A stretch of 64,000 nt of DNA from Piper betle (taxonomy: Eukaryota > Streptophyta > Magnoliopsida > Piperales > Piperaceae). The position numbers and the translations under genes are program-made. Below, in pieces: positions 42,480-53,457 of this stretch; the stretch's first letter is position 1, and every line of letters starts with the position of its first letter. The notes under the pieces were generated by a model. It searched no databases. It was given only the letters and a program-made list of their open reading frames with translations, and was not told the origin of the DNA. Where the stretch lies: positions 1 through 64,000 of the forward strand of contig JAURVB010014964.1 in assembly GCA_033002965.1 (NCBI GenBank). The letters run 5' to 3'.

Positions 42480-43353
42480 ACAACAAATTACAGACATCAA
42501 CTTTCCATTTGTGTTGCAGCTAGGAGAGATGTATGGACATGAGCACCCGCAACTACCGAAGCTTTCAATTGAGATATGTGGAAGACGTTGTGTATTTGAG
42601 CATCTGCTGGTAGCTGCAACTCATAAGCAACTTAACCAATGCGTTTGGTGATTGGGAAAGGACCGTAAAGCGAGCAGCTAGTTTGTTTGATCGCTTGGTT
42701 CTCAAGGAATTTTGTCGGTATGGCTGGAGTTTCAAATAGACCTGCTGCCCCACTTGGAACTCAACATCACGTCGCCGGAGATCATGGTAATGCTTCATCC
42801 TCAGCTGTGCCGCCCCTAAGTTGTCCTTCAATTCCCTCAACAACTGATCTCTAGTCCTCAGCACCTCATCAACTTCTGTTGTCTTAGCTGTTCCGGGGAT
42901 GTATGACAATAGGGTGGGTGGCTGCATATTGTACACGGCTTCGAAAGGACTCATTCGGATTGCAGATTGGAAGCTGGTATTGTAACAAAACTCAGTCCAT
43001 GACAGCCATTTAACCTAAGTATGAGGTCTATCTACTGTAAAACATCTCAAATATTGCAACAACATCTTGTTTATTGCTTCGGTTTGGCCATCGGTTTGAG
43101 GGTGATAGGCGGAGCTATAGTTGAAGGCAACCCCTTGTAAGCTGAAAAGTTCCTTCCAAAAAGCACTAGTGAAGGTTGGATCCCTGTCACATACAATCGA
43201 AGCCGGCATTCCATGCAATTTGAAAATTTCATCAAAGAACAACTTGGCAATAGATTGAGCCGAAAAAGGATGAGCAATAGGAAGGAAATGGCTGTACTTG
43301 GAAAGCCTGTCAACTACCACAAAAATGCCATCTTTTGCATGACTCTTTGGCAA
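42480..43353 (-). pseudogene. Gypsy integrase core and C-terminal part
   Basis: 43,015-43,353 reads DGIFVVVDRLSKYSHF, IVCDRDPTFTSAFW and HPQTDGQTEAIN, which holds the second Asp and the Glu of DDE. 42,565-42,954 continues with MSPFEAVY, LRMKHYHDLRRRDVEF and VGQQVYLKLQPYRQ. After another shift, the minus strand gives HISQLKASV and a stop near 42,500. No chromodomain motif follows, unlike the element at 5-13 kb. Confidence 0.85.
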
Positions 43354-44360
43354 TCCACTAATGAAGATGCCATGCTAATGGAAGTCCATATTTGTTGGGG
43401 TATAGGAAGTGGTTGTAATAATCCAGCTGGTGCTAACGTGGAGCTCTTGAACTTTTGACAAATGTCACAATTCTGCAAATAGCTCATCACATCCTTGTGC
43501 ATCCGAGACCAAAAGAAAACCGCTCTAAGTCGCTTCAATGCCTTTTGAATCCCCTCATGGAACTCTTTCAGAATGATGGGTATAATATCGATTTGAGAAG
43601 TCAAGTAAATCCGGTGTTTGTAAAATAAGATGTCATCCCTCACTTCCCACCTTGAGGACAACTTGTTGTCAGCACATTGCTGTTTCAACTTCAACAAATG
43701 CTCATTGGTAGTATAGGCTTGTTTGATCACCTCTAACCAACTTGGCAAAGCCACTGAGAGTGCTGTACAAGAGAGCGTACCTGTTTGCTTGGTCACATTA
43801 CCAACGGTTTCCAGCAAGTCGCCTTCCTGCTGTCTTGACAAGGCATCAGCAACTCTATTTTCCTTCCCGGGTATGTATTTGATGACAAAGTTGTATCCTA
43901 ACAGCTTCACCAACCATTTCTGTTGTGCCATGGTATGAATCTGCTGATCCCATAAAAACTTGAGGCTGGAATGATCTGTTCGGGCCACAAATGATCGACC
44001 CAACAAGTAGTGATGCCACTTTTGGACAGCCAACACTAAAGCCATCATCTCCCTTTCATAAGCTGACAGCAATAAATTTCTCCCATTCAATTTCTTACTG
44101 AAAAATGCAATGGGCTGGTTTTGTCGCATCAAAACAGCCCCTATTCCCATCCCACTCGCGTCACACTCAATCACAAAGGGTTTATCAAAGTTTGGTAACA
44201 CCAGCACCGGAGCCTTTGTGAGAGCTTGTTTCAGGTCATGAAAGGCTTGCTCCGCGAGAAGGTCCCAATGATAAGCATCCTTTTTCAGTAAATCCGACAA
44301 TGGAGCTGCTAGAGTACCAAAGCCCTTGATAAACTTTCTATAATACCCAGCTAATCCCAA
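43314..44360 (-). CDS. Gypsy RT thumb, RNase H and integrase zinc region
   Basis: A single 348-codon open frame: LAGYYRKFIKGF (RT connection), FVIECDASGMGIGAVL and YEREMMALVLAVQKWHHYL with RTDHSSLKFL (RNase H), IPGKENRVADALSRQ, then the integrase zinc motif ending CDICQKFK. The frame ends where a small indel (about 43,364-43,371) replaces the expected M-D-F containing the first integrase Asp. It should be continuous with the pol frame upstream; two short homopolymers at 44,359-44,363 and 44,416-44,420 mark the frame breaks. Confidence 0.88.
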   Translation of the reverse strand: MGLAGYYRKFIKGFGTLAAPLSDLLKKDAYHWDLLAEQAFHDLKQALTKAPVLVLPNFDKPFVIECDASGMGIGAVLMRQNQPIAFFSKKLNGRNLLLSAYEREMMALVLAVQKWHHYLLGRSFVARTDHSSLKFLWDQQIHTMAQQKWLVKLLGYNFVIKYIPGKENRVADALSRQQEGDLLETVGNVTKQTGTLSCTALSVALPSWLEVIKQAYTTNEHLLKLKQQCADNKLSSRWEVRDDILFYKHRIYLTSQIDIIPIILKEFHEGIQKALKRLRAVFFWSRMHKDVMSYLQNCDICQKFKSSTLAPAGLLQPLPIPQQIWTSISMASSLVDCQRVMQKMAFLW

Positions 44361-44412
44361 AAAGCTCTTATACTCTTAACTGATCTCGGCGTCGGCCAAT
44401 TCACAATAGCCT

Positions 44413-46200
44413 CTATTTTTCTTTGTCCACGCCAACACCTTCAGATGAGATAACATGTCCCAAATACTGAATTTGACGCAACCCAAAAGAGCATTTTTCC
44501 TTCTTAGCATACAACTCATGTCTAAGCAACTCAGCTAGCGTCAACTCAAGATGGTATAGATGTTCATCCCAACACTTGCTGTAGATAAGAATATCATCAA
44601 AGAAAACTAATATAAATTTTCTGAGATATGGAGCAAATACCTCATTCATCAAAGCTTGGAAGGTGGAAGGGGCATTGGATAATCCAAACGGCATAACCTT
44701 GAACTCATAATGCCCATGGTGTGTCTGGAAAGCTGTTTTGTGGACATCCTCTCCATGCATTCTTATTTGATGATAACCTGACCTCAAATCCAGCTTAGAA
44801 AAATAGGGAGTACCATGTAATTCATCCAAGAGTTCATCAATGTTGGGAATGGGAAACTTATCCTTTATCGTTGCCTTGTTGAGAGCTCTATAATCAACAC
44901 ACATCTTCCAACTTCCATCTTTCTTCTTGACTAGCAACACCGGAGCTGAATAGGGACTTGATGTAGGCTGAATTACTGCATCCTCCAGTAATTGCTTTAC
45001 TTGTCTCTCAATTTCATTTTTCTGGAAGTAAGGATACCGATACGGTCTCACGGCTACCGGCATCGTTCCCTCCTTGAGGTTCACATGGTGGTCATGTGGG
45101 CGTGTAGGTGGCAGCCCCTTGGGTACCGAAAACACCTTGTCAAACCTTTGCAGCAGCTGATCTAATCCATCTTGTTGTTGAGCTGTTAAAGTAGGTTCCG
45201 GTAGACCCAAACCCCTGCTGTTCACCACTTGCAAGTTCATCAATAACCCCTGTTTCCTTTGTTTGAAAGATTGTGAAATACGCTTCTTATCACACAACTG
45301 ATCCGGAGGAGTGATCTGCCCTCTTAATTCCACTATTTTCTCTTTATCTTTGAAGGACATCGTGAGGGATTCAAAGTCCCATAGGATTGGCCCCAACGTC
45401 TTCAACCATTGAATACCCAAAATGATGTCAATCTCTTCGAGCTGAAGTATGAAAAATTCCGAAGTAGTAGCATATCTTGGAAATTCAATCTTGATAGCTG
45501 AACACCTTCCCCCACAACTCATTCGGTCGCCATTGGCAATCTGAACTTTGGGTCCATTGCTGGTTTCCTTTGGCAACTTCAATTTCTGAACCAGCTTTGC
45601 ATTCACAAAATTGTGGGAGCTTCCCGAATCAATCAGAATTGTCACTTGGTGTCCACCCACTCTTCCAATAACCCTCATGGTGTTTGAGGTAATGATTCCC
45701 GTCAAAGCATTCAAGGAGATGGCTGGAGTAAGGGAGCCATCTTCCGGGTCACTATCGTCCTCCTCCGACAGTTCCTCCTCCCTTTCCACTTCAATGACGA
45801 ATAACCTTTTACACTTGTGTCCGGGTACAAATTTCTCGTCACACTTGAAACACAATCCAACCTCCTTTCTCTCTTGCAATTGCTTGATGCTAAATTTCCG
45901 TCCATGAGGAATCTCCTTGAGTTGCTGCTCTGCTGCTACCCCAACATCAGCCTTGATCGACCCAAAACTACCTCCCTTGTTAGACGTTCCAGCTGCATAA
46001 TGATATCCCCTGTTCATTGCTCTCCCAATTGTTGCTGATTTCTGATTCACATGGGTCTCCAAATGTCTAGCCAGCCCTTGAGCGTCCAATAAGGTGTCCG
46101 GCTTCCTAGCTTTCACCTCCATTCTCAATTGAGGCTTGAGACCACAAGTATAGCTGCTGATTCTCTGCTTTTCAGTCATGCTTCCAGCTCTAGTAGCCAA
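44413..46200 (-). CDS. Gypsy gag end, protease and reverse transcriptase
   Basis: A 595-codon open frame. It holds the gag zinc knuckle CFKCDEKFVPGHKC, protease VTILIDSGSSHNFVN (active-site Asp present), DIILGIQWLK, and RT with LVKKKDGSWKMCVDYRALN, FSKLDLRSGYHQIRM, MPFGLSNAPSTFQ and FILVFFDDILIYS (catalytic DD intact), and QIQYLGHVIS. It follows gag in the same frame after a single TAG codon at 46,201-46,203. It ends at an A-run where one base is missing compared with the usual VDKEKIEAI pattern. Confidence 0.92.
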   Translation of the reverse strand: MATRAGSMTEKQRISSYTCGLKPQLRMEVKARKPDTLLDAQGLARHLETHVNQKSATIGRAMNRGYHYAAGTSNKGGSFGSIKADVGVAAEQQLKEIPHGRKFSIKQLQERKEVGLCFKCDEKFVPGHKCKRLFVIEVEREEELSEEDDSDPEDGSLTPAISLNALTGIITSNTMRVIGRVGGHQVTILIDSGSSHNFVNAKLVQKLKLPKETSNGPKVQIANGDRMSCGGRCSAIKIEFPRYATTSEFFILQLEEIDIILGIQWLKTLGPILWDFESLTMSFKDKEKIVELRGQITPPDQLCDKKRISQSFKQRKQGLLMNLQVVNSRGLGLPEPTLTAQQQDGLDQLLQRFDKVFSVPKGLPPTRPHDHHVNLKEGTMPVAVRPYRYPYFQKNEIERQVKQLLEDAVIQPTSSPYSAPVLLVKKKDGSWKMCVDYRALNKATIKDKFPIPNIDELLDELHGTPYFSKLDLRSGYHQIRMHGEDVHKTAFQTHHGHYEFKVMPFGLSNAPSTFQALMNEVFAPYLRKFILVFFDDILIYSKCWDEHLYHLELTLAELLRHELYAKKEKCSFGLRQIQYLGHVISSEGVGVDKEK

Positions 46201-47142
46201 CTAGTTAAATTGAACGGTATACTCTTGAATTGATGTGTCCTGTTTTAACCGAGTAAGGTCGCCATAAAAATCCTCATACTCCGAGGGACCGAACTGAAGA
46301 TTCATGGCTTCCTTCACTTCAGGCCAGCTAGGAATCCCATGATGTTCTTGCAGCATATCATACCAAATTTGTGCATCATCCTCCAAATGAAAACTAGCCA
46401 ACTCTACTTGCAATCTCTCTTGGGCGTGGTGCAGCTTGAAAAATTTTTCTGCCCTGCTAAACCATGAAATTGGGTCCTTGGTTCCATCAAATTTTGGGAA
46501 GCTGATCTTGGAGCCTTTCAAGAAATCTTCATTTGGGTCATCATAGGCAGCAATATCCCTGCAATTTTGGGCAGCGCCTTCCTGGAAATTTTGTCGAACA
46601 GGTGCTCTTCCTCTCCTGCCCATACCGAATTGCTTCCTTCCTCCTTGCAACAGCGCCTCTTCCAGCTGTTCTTGGTGGTGCAAACCCTGCAATCCATCAT
46701 CATCAGGTCGCCTACCCTGCAACAAATCATCACAAGATCGCCTACCCTGCAATCCATCCTCACAAGGTCGCCTACCAAGCAACCCATCTTCACAAGGTCG
46801 CCCCATCCCTGCTGAAATTGGATGTGCTCCTGGATGATGATCAACCATACCCTGCAACAGCCCCTCATGGTGTCGCCCCCTCTCAACTGATGTCAACAAC
46901 ACCTCTTGGGGACGTCCAACATGGGATTCCAGCACCTCTTGGGGACGTCCAACATGGGATTCCAGCAATGGATCATCCCTATCCATCCCCATTGCAGGAA
47001 CCCTCCCCTGAATTGTCCCAATACCTTCTCTATTTCCCAACCCATCACTTCTTGATTGCAGTAATAAATCAAACTTTGATGACATATTGGTAATGGCAGC
47101 AATCAATTGATCTTGTAACTCTCCTAATCTGGGATAATTCAT
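46201..47142 (-). CDS. Gypsy gag N-terminal part
   Basis: The first Met after the primer-binding site is at 47,142 (MNYPRLGEL). The open frame extends upstream into the LTR, but that part precedes the tRNA primer site and is probably leader. The frame has a repetitive middle and a capsid region (ISFPKFDGTKDPISWFSRAE, LASFHLEDDAQIWYD). It ends at TAG (46,201-46,203); the next codons LATRAGSMTEKQRI continue the retrotransposon gag domain in frame, so the stop lies inside gag. Confidence 0.88.
   Translation of the reverse strand: MNYPRLGELQDQLIAAITNMSSKFDLLLQSRSDGLGNREGIGTIQGRVPAMGMDRDDPLLESHVGRPQEVLESHVGRPQEVLLTSVERGRHHEGLLQGMVDHHPGAHPISAGMGRPCEDGLLGRRPCEDGLQGRRSCDDLLQGRRPDDDGLQGLHHQEQLEEALLQGGRKQFGMGRRGRAPVRQNFQEGAAQNCRDIAAYDDPNEDFLKGSKISFPKFDGTKDPISWFSRAEKFFKLHHAQERLQVELASFHLEDDAQIWYDMLQEHHGIPSWPEVKEAMNLQFGPSEYEDFYGDLTRLKQDTSIQEYTVQFN
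46690..46964 (-). repeat. In-frame tandem repeats in gypsy gag
   Basis: Four 30-bp units (46,690-46,805) encode variants of GRRPCEDGLQ. Two 33-bp units (46,899-46,964) encode ESHVGRPQEVL. Both keep the reading frame and probably form a flexible linker. Confidence 0.85.
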
Positions 47143-47179
47143 CAAGATGGGGTGAAGAAGACGTACCTCCCTCGACCTG

Positions 47180-47191
47180 CTCTGATACCAA
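47180..47191 (-). other. Primer-binding site of the young gypsy element
   Basis: The minus strand reads TGGTATCAGAGC just after the 5' LTR, complementary to the 3' end of initiator tRNA-Met. Confidence 0.9.
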
Positions 47192-47193
47192 TC

Positions 47194-47576
47194 TGGAAGG
47201 TGTTTCTCCTCCAAGCTCCACAACCAATTCCTTGCCCTTGGAAGGCTTGGAACTCTGCTTTGCTGGTGCCATCTTGAGGGCGAACTTCCTGGAAGAGAGG
47301 GGATGAAGATCAACAGCAAGAAGGATGGAAGAAGGGCTGCAATTTCAGCAACCAAGGGAGAAGAACCAGGATGCCCTGGTTCCTTGGGTTCCAAGAAAGG
47401 TGGGAAGGGGTGGAGCAATCTCCAAGAGGGTGAATTTGATTTTCAAAACAAAAGTTGTTACACAATTCTGTTACAGCCCCCTTTTGTAGGCATCTTTCCT
47501 AGTGAAATGACCCAAACACCCCTACTCAATTACCCCTACTAACAACCCTACTCACCTACTAACAATATTCATAACA
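47194..47576 (-). repeat. 5' LTR of the young gypsy element (383 bp)
   Basis: Pairs with 42,053-42,434. Starts TGGAAGGTG and ends ATTCATAACA on +. Confidence 0.92.
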
Positions 47577-47596
47577 GTTGCCACAATGGCAAACAA
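47577..47596. repeat. 20-bp direct repeat flanking the gypsy element, right copy
   Basis: Identical to 42,031-42,050. Confidence 0.9.
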
Positions 47597-48414
47597 CTCT
47601 TTACAATGGATTCTGGATAGTAGACTCTTTAATAGCTAGAGGCATCATATTAAAACCTCCAGACCGGCCAGTCTGACCAGATATACGAGGTACCGGACTT
47701 CATTCTAGTCCCGAATGTAATACCATAAATGCAATGCACACTCAGTTTTTTACTAAATTTGTGGAGAGATGAAGTCGTGAGTTTGTTTGGGAGTGATGAG
47801 GGACTAATGTGTTAACCAGAAAGTGTTTAGTAATAAAAACTGCTAAAAAGTGATAAAGTTAAAACGCTAACCCCCCAACTACCAAGGTTTAAACGCAAAG
47901 CCTACCCAAGTACATAAAACCAAACTTGTGGACTACACATATTTTTTGACAATTTGAATGATTTTATAACTTATTAATATATTTAAATAAGATTTAGTCC
48001 GGTAATCCAGTATAACATGTTCAACCTGGTTCAGCCCATTTATACCCCATTAAACAAAGCATATAGTATGGTCACCAGTACAGTTTTAAAAATGTTGGCC
48101 GGAGGTCATGTACTTCATATTATGTGTGTTATTTTATAGAACACGAAGAGCGGTAGGGAGTACTAAACTGCTAATCATATTTTTTTATTGTCATTACACC
48201 GAGGTATCATTTTTGCACATTCTTGCCAGGGAAACAGCGATTGAGGATGGATATTAGAAGAAAATAGTTTCATGGATAAGAGCTGAAATGCTTTAAGGTT
48301 TGTGTACATGTATTTTCAACTTGGTACAGTGACTTTGAGAGAGTTTCCCTTCCAGTGACTTAATTTTGAGAATACAGTGACGTTGAGAGAATTTCACTTC
48401 CACGTGCTTTCTTT
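47597..48414. other. Intergenic DNA, nothing recognised
   Basis: No frame above background and no terminal structure. Confidence 0.6.
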
Positions 48415-48930
48415 AAAATTTAAAAAAGAAAATTGAAATAAAAAGTAAGTTTCTTTTTTCATTAATTGGCATGTGTTGTAGAGTTCGTCTACTGAAATTC
48501 TAATTACTATTAGGTAGAAGAATTAATTAATAAATTTGATGTTTTTATTAATGTAAAAAAGAGTTATTCTAAATCGCAGGCATCATTCTTTATGAAGCAG
48601 TTTTTTGGAGTAATAACGCTTCTACCCCGACAATTTTCTTCCCCCAGTAAAAATGTTGCATTTATTTTGCTTTTTTAGTGCACATTTAAGTTAAAATTAA
48701 ACTCTTAAAATAAAAGGTTGATCATTAAAAATTCAATATTATATATTATATTTTTTATATCCCTGTTTTTATAATACTCATGAACAAAGTTTAAGATTTA
48801 ATAAGAGTACGTTTAACATATCCTAGACAATTATTAAATTATTGGGGGATTAAAGTACCATCCAGCAAAAGACACCAATAATAAATTATAAATATTTCTC
48901 GCCCAGCCTTTTCCATTATGGCTACTAGAG
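48415..48930. repeat. Segmental duplicate, right copy (partner 1-597)
   Basis: Same orientation and order as the left window edge, lacking about 105 bp near its middle. It ends shortly before a (TA)n run (48,964-48,991). Confidence 0.8.
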
Positions 48931-48961
48931 ACCGTAATTAGGATGTATATGTTCCTCTCTT

Positions 48962-49000
<39 letters not shown>

Positions 49001-50415
49001 ATATAATAGTTATTTATTTATTTATTTCGTATTTTATTATTGAGGATTAGTCAAAAATAAATTAATCTAATAAGGTTCAAGTCATTGGGCTATGAACGTT
49101 TAATATAAGTAGAGGAGAATATTATGTGTAGATGCTCATTTTTTAAATTTTAATTTACGATGGGCTAAACTAAAGAAATAAGTGAAAGGACATAAGTGGT
49201 TATGATCTCCAAATTAAAGATACGACTTTTTTTCTGGTCTCTCATCATCCACAAAAGAAAGAGTCACGTCTCTTCAAATTTTTACGGTGTAATTTGGAAG
49301 GTCAAATCCTCAAGGTAGAAGGCTTTAATTTGATCTTATAGATTTGGGTATATGCTTCCGATTTTAATTTTAATCTTTTTGATAATTCAATATGAAATTT
49401 TTTATTTTTCCTTGATCTTTGTTTATCCATGAAATTCAATTTGAGTTTTATACAAGCTAAACCAAGGACCAGGCGCCTACACAAAGATGATCTATTGCTT
49501 CAAATGATAAGGCCCAGGGTGCATGAAAATTAGCGAGATCCAAAAGGCAAAGATTCTACAAGAAATCTTGACACCAATTCCTCCTTTTCAAAATCAAAGC
49601 CTACAGCAACAACATTAAAGGCACACACACATACACACAACACAAGGTGGTCAAACAAACACACAAGCAGCTACATTTCATTACTTTAGCAAGAAGAGAC
49701 TTTTACAAGTAGGTCATATTGATATCACAAAATGATAAAATTTTATAAACTTCATACTTATGCACTCTACTTTCTATATATATAAATATAAACCAGATTA
49801 CATGGGAGGCACTAAAAAAAGTTCAAGTTAAATGTGTAGCCTATATAAAGTATATGAGATGTATACCCCCTTAATTATTCCTTTGCAAGAAAACCCGATA
49901 TCTTCAACCACATATATGTACCACCCAACACACAATGCATGAAATACATTTTAAAATTGTAAATTTAAATCATATATAAATTAATAATATATAATTAATT
50001 ATGTTACTAAATTTTACTATTTTTTTTTCAAAATTTGAAATAGAATGTGATATAAAATATTAAAATTCAATAAAAAATAGCATATTATGGTCCATTTGGT
50101 TGGCATTAAAATAATGTAGATGACATGAATATTTTAAAATAGTCTACGTAACTAACAGTAGTTATATCTAATATATTTCATATTATTATTTTGTGTACAA
50201 ATTATGCATGATTACACCCAAGTGAGAACACAAAATAATAAAATTACTTTTAAGTTGGTCACCCTTGTACTCTCCCACATGCAAAAGAAAAATCACCTTT
50301 TTTCTTATCTATTGAGATGAGATAAAGAGAAAATGTTATTTTTACATGGGTGCCCTTGTAAAGTTAAATATGATTAATTTGAATACAAAATACATTAAAT
50401 TATTTTAAGGAATAG

Positions 50416-50446
<31 letters not shown>

Positions 50447-52336
50447 CTTAATGTTTTCTATTTAAAACTTACATATATTTATATTTCTTTCGTGCTAAAC
50501 AAACAGTGCATTATTAGAAATTGTAATAAAGTATTAATAAGTACAAAAATTACCTAAGTAAGATTTTAAATATTTAAAATGATTAATCAATTTTAAAAAT
50601 TTTATTCATGTAGAACTATACTCTAAAGTTATCCTGTAATAAATAACAATAAATAAATGAACAAAAATTGCAAAATGCCCTAATTAAATAGTCTTATTTC
50701 CAATGTCCCCTGAGGTGGTAAGATCTAGTATATTAGTGGAAATTTACCTTTTGTCTTCAATTTTGGTTCCCAATTTTTAAAAGAATGATTAGACCTATTA
50801 ATTTGCACTTAGAGCAAATCATATAAAAGCATGAGAGCCATCCTCGGATGGCATTGGATGATGAGCTGTGTACATAAGCTCACGAGGTGAGTATAGAATT
50901 TTGAATAGTTGAATAATTACTCCTACATCTGCGTTGGATGGTAGGTGTGCATGATCCATGCTAGCCTCGCGAGCTGAGTACAGAAATTTTGAAGACACCC
51001 AAACAACTAGTCCCACATCCAAATAATCCTTTTAATGGGGAGCCTTGATCCCTTCATGGCCGTGAATGGATTCTACTTCTTTTATGAACAAATCAGCCAG
51101 CTCATATATTTCCTTAATTATTCAAATCAGATCCGCAATTCATGTCTACATTTTCAACAAAATAGAGAAATTAAAAATCAAGGCTTTATCAAATCAATCA
51201 TACCCTATCAACAAAAACGTTTCAAAAAAAAAATTGTCGAGCAAGAGTCCAAAAAAAGTACCATGCGGCACTGACAAACTCCAGCACCAAATGCTCCTAA
51301 CACTTTGAAGCAAGCAAATAGGCTCTCCTGAATCAGACAATGGGATTTACCAATTAGTTTATTAAAGCCAATGGCCAAAACAAAAAGAAAAAATTATCTA
51401 TGAAATTTCGGATTCAATCAATGTCAATGTCATCTCACCACCCCTTCATCACGACACATTAGCTTTTGATTCTCTTCAATCAAATAAATAATGGGAAAAA
51501 ATATAATAAATAGTTATTATTTCAAAATTAGTTAACCAAGTTGGAGATGTAAGTATCATTCCGACCAATATATTAAATTTTACATCAATAGCCATTGGAT
51601 GTCAGATTAACTAATTACGCTAACTAATTGGTAGATCTTATATTCAACCCACTGTTGTCGGCCACCTTATGGAAATTTTGTTCTTAAAATTCCTTTTGAT
51701 GATTCATAAACTTAGTATAAATATGTGTTTAGAGAAATCCCCATTATCCAACACAATCCAAGGTGTGTAAATTGATAGACCAAGTAATTTTTTAAAAAGT
51801 AATTAACTAAATTAAATAATATAAGCACCATCCTCTCTGATATATTTATTGGATCTTATCTAATAAGTATTAGATGTGAAATTAACAAGCTAGGCTAGCT
51901 AGTTGGTGTAAACCACACACACAAACACACACACACACGTACACACACACATACATACACATATATATACCAATTTATATACCAATCAATAAGACCACTC
52001 AAATCAATAAAGAAATGCAATGCAGAGCCAACAAACCTTTGCAAAGAAATGCTTCAAGGCATGACCGATGGGGATTGGGAAGACCATAATCCAAGGCATC
52101 AAGCAATTTGGAGAACTTGGTTTGTAGTGTGGGTAGCTTATAATTTTAAAAATATTGTATCACCATTTTAATTTATACTTTCATTTCTTCATGTGCATTT
52201 TTTCTAATTATATATTAAAAACTACTTTATTTTGACTTGCATTAAATTAGATATTAATTACAAAAATATTTTTAATGTCTAATAAATATTTAATTTTTCT
52301 AATCATATCCGCCTCCTTCTACCCTTGGTGACTTGG
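48931..52336. other. AT-rich intergenic DNA with microsatellites
   Basis: It contains (TA)n at 48,964-48,991 and 50,418-50,446 and an impure (CA)n at 51,911-51,960. A short internal duplication lies near 50,820-51,000 (CGAGGTGAGTATAGAATTTTGAA and CGAGCTGAGTACAGAAATTTTGAA). Frames of 60-80 codons here overlap on several frames and strands, with no family recognised. Confidence 0.6.
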
Positions 52337-52771
52337 TCATGGCAGTTTGATAATATAGGGAGGAGATAAGAAGAAAATTAAGATAAGAGGGAGGTTAGGT
52401 TGGGTAGGTGAGGATTCAAAGGCTTTAATCAAGGAACTACATAGGTGCTCAGTCATGGCATATTCCAGAGAGTGCTCTGGCAATACCCTTGCTACCGGTC
52501 TACTTTTTACTAAGCTGTTTATCATCCCTGACCAATCACAGCTGCTGAAGTAGCCCACTGTTGCCGGAATACCGCTGTGAACCTCCTGGCCGGTCGAGAA
52601 TGGTTGAAAGCCACCACTTATTGAGCCCTCGACCAACTGATCTAAATTGGCTATGCCCGTCCAACTATTACCTACTGACTCCCTGCACCACCTAGAGTTG
52701 TATCCAATAAAGATATGCCGCTGAAAGATTGCTGGATCGCAAGAGAATGGCCACAAAGTCCCAGCGATAAC
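52337..52771 (-). CDS. Unrecognised ORF, right half of a reading frame split by copia
   Basis: An open minus frame of about 145 codons from the copia insertion site to a stop at 52,337 (words: SRWCRESVGNSWTGI, EHSLEYAMTEHL). Crossing the copia element, the target sequence GTTAT joins it in the same phase to the minus frame ending at 58,808 (59,031-58,808), giving about 219 codons before insertion. No domain recognised; it could be chance or part of an old LTR. Confidence 0.35.
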   Translation of the reverse strand, partial: VIAGTLWPFSCDPAIFQRHIFIGYNSRWCRESVGNSWTGIANLDQLVEGSISGGFQPFSTGQEVHSGIPATVGYFSSCDWSGMINSLVKSRPVARVLPEHSLEYAMTEHLCSSLIKAFESSPTQPNLPLILIFFLSPPYIIKLP

Positions 52772-53234
52772 TGTTCGTAACATTTAACTTTAACTTAACC
52801 AAATTATACAAATGATAAAACATCATCAATAAAACATTCTTCATATTAAATCATCAAGAAAATAGAATTTGATAGCGAAAGAGTACCTGAATCTATAAAA
52901 GCAAAACGAATCTTGACTTCTTTAAGTTTTCGATCATCTAAATTCATAACCGGTTCTTCAAAACAAGAGTGTATGGACGATGAGATGCCAAAACGAAAAA
53001 TACGAGTGAATCTGGGGACCATAACCCCTTTTATCCTTATTTTTTGATAATTTAAATTTAAGCCATTATAAAAGACAAAATTATGAAAAATGGTATCTAC
53101 ACATGTATATCCATACTTATATTAATAGCTCATGAAACTTAACTTTAATAAATCAATTTAATTTAGGCCAACCCTTAAATAATAGCATATGATACAATTA
53201 TAGATGCATGTATATATACATCCAAAATCCAACA
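52772..53234 (-). repeat. 3' LTR of the copia element (463 bp)
   Basis: Shares AACTTTAACTTAACCAAATT, ATCATCAAGAAAATAGAATTT, CTTGACTTCTTTAAGTTTT and GCATATGATACAATTATAGA with 58,350-58,807, with scattered differences. Confidence 0.9.
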
Positions 53235-53457
53235 ATCTCCCACTTCGACTATATATACAAAGATAATTGTATATAACCTTATGAGCTCCATAATAACATA
53301 CGCTATTATTCCAAAGATAACAATCCGGTCTATTAATTAATGTTAATAAAGGATTAAGGCGATTTTTATTACACATATCATAACTAAACCCATCCATGGT
53401 CACGTACATTGTCATAATTAAATGACATAGATCAAGTATAGATGTGTAACATGAAAA

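Larger units (their letters stand above)
42053..47576 (-). mobile_element. Young Ty3/gypsy element, short LTRs, nearly intact
   Basis: A 5.5-kb element in minus orientation. The LTRs 42,053-42,434 (3') and 47,194-47,576 (5') begin TGGAAGG and end CATAACA on + and differ at only about six positions by eye. The primer-binding site TGGTATCAGAGC (47,180-47,191, minus) and polypurine tract CATGGGGAGGGAAT (next to 42,434) are present. The order gag, protease, RT, RNase H, integrase is gypsy. Short LTRs and gag text FPKFDGTKDPISWFSRAEKFF-like resemble Reina-type chromoviruses, but no chromodomain was found after the integrase. Defects are few: one nonsense codon and several small indels. Confidence 0.92.

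Noticed and set aside
42053..42560. Chromodomain at the end of the young gypsy element
   Set aside because: After HISQLKASV the frame ends near 42,500, and no KWKG or aromatic-cage pattern appears before the LTR.
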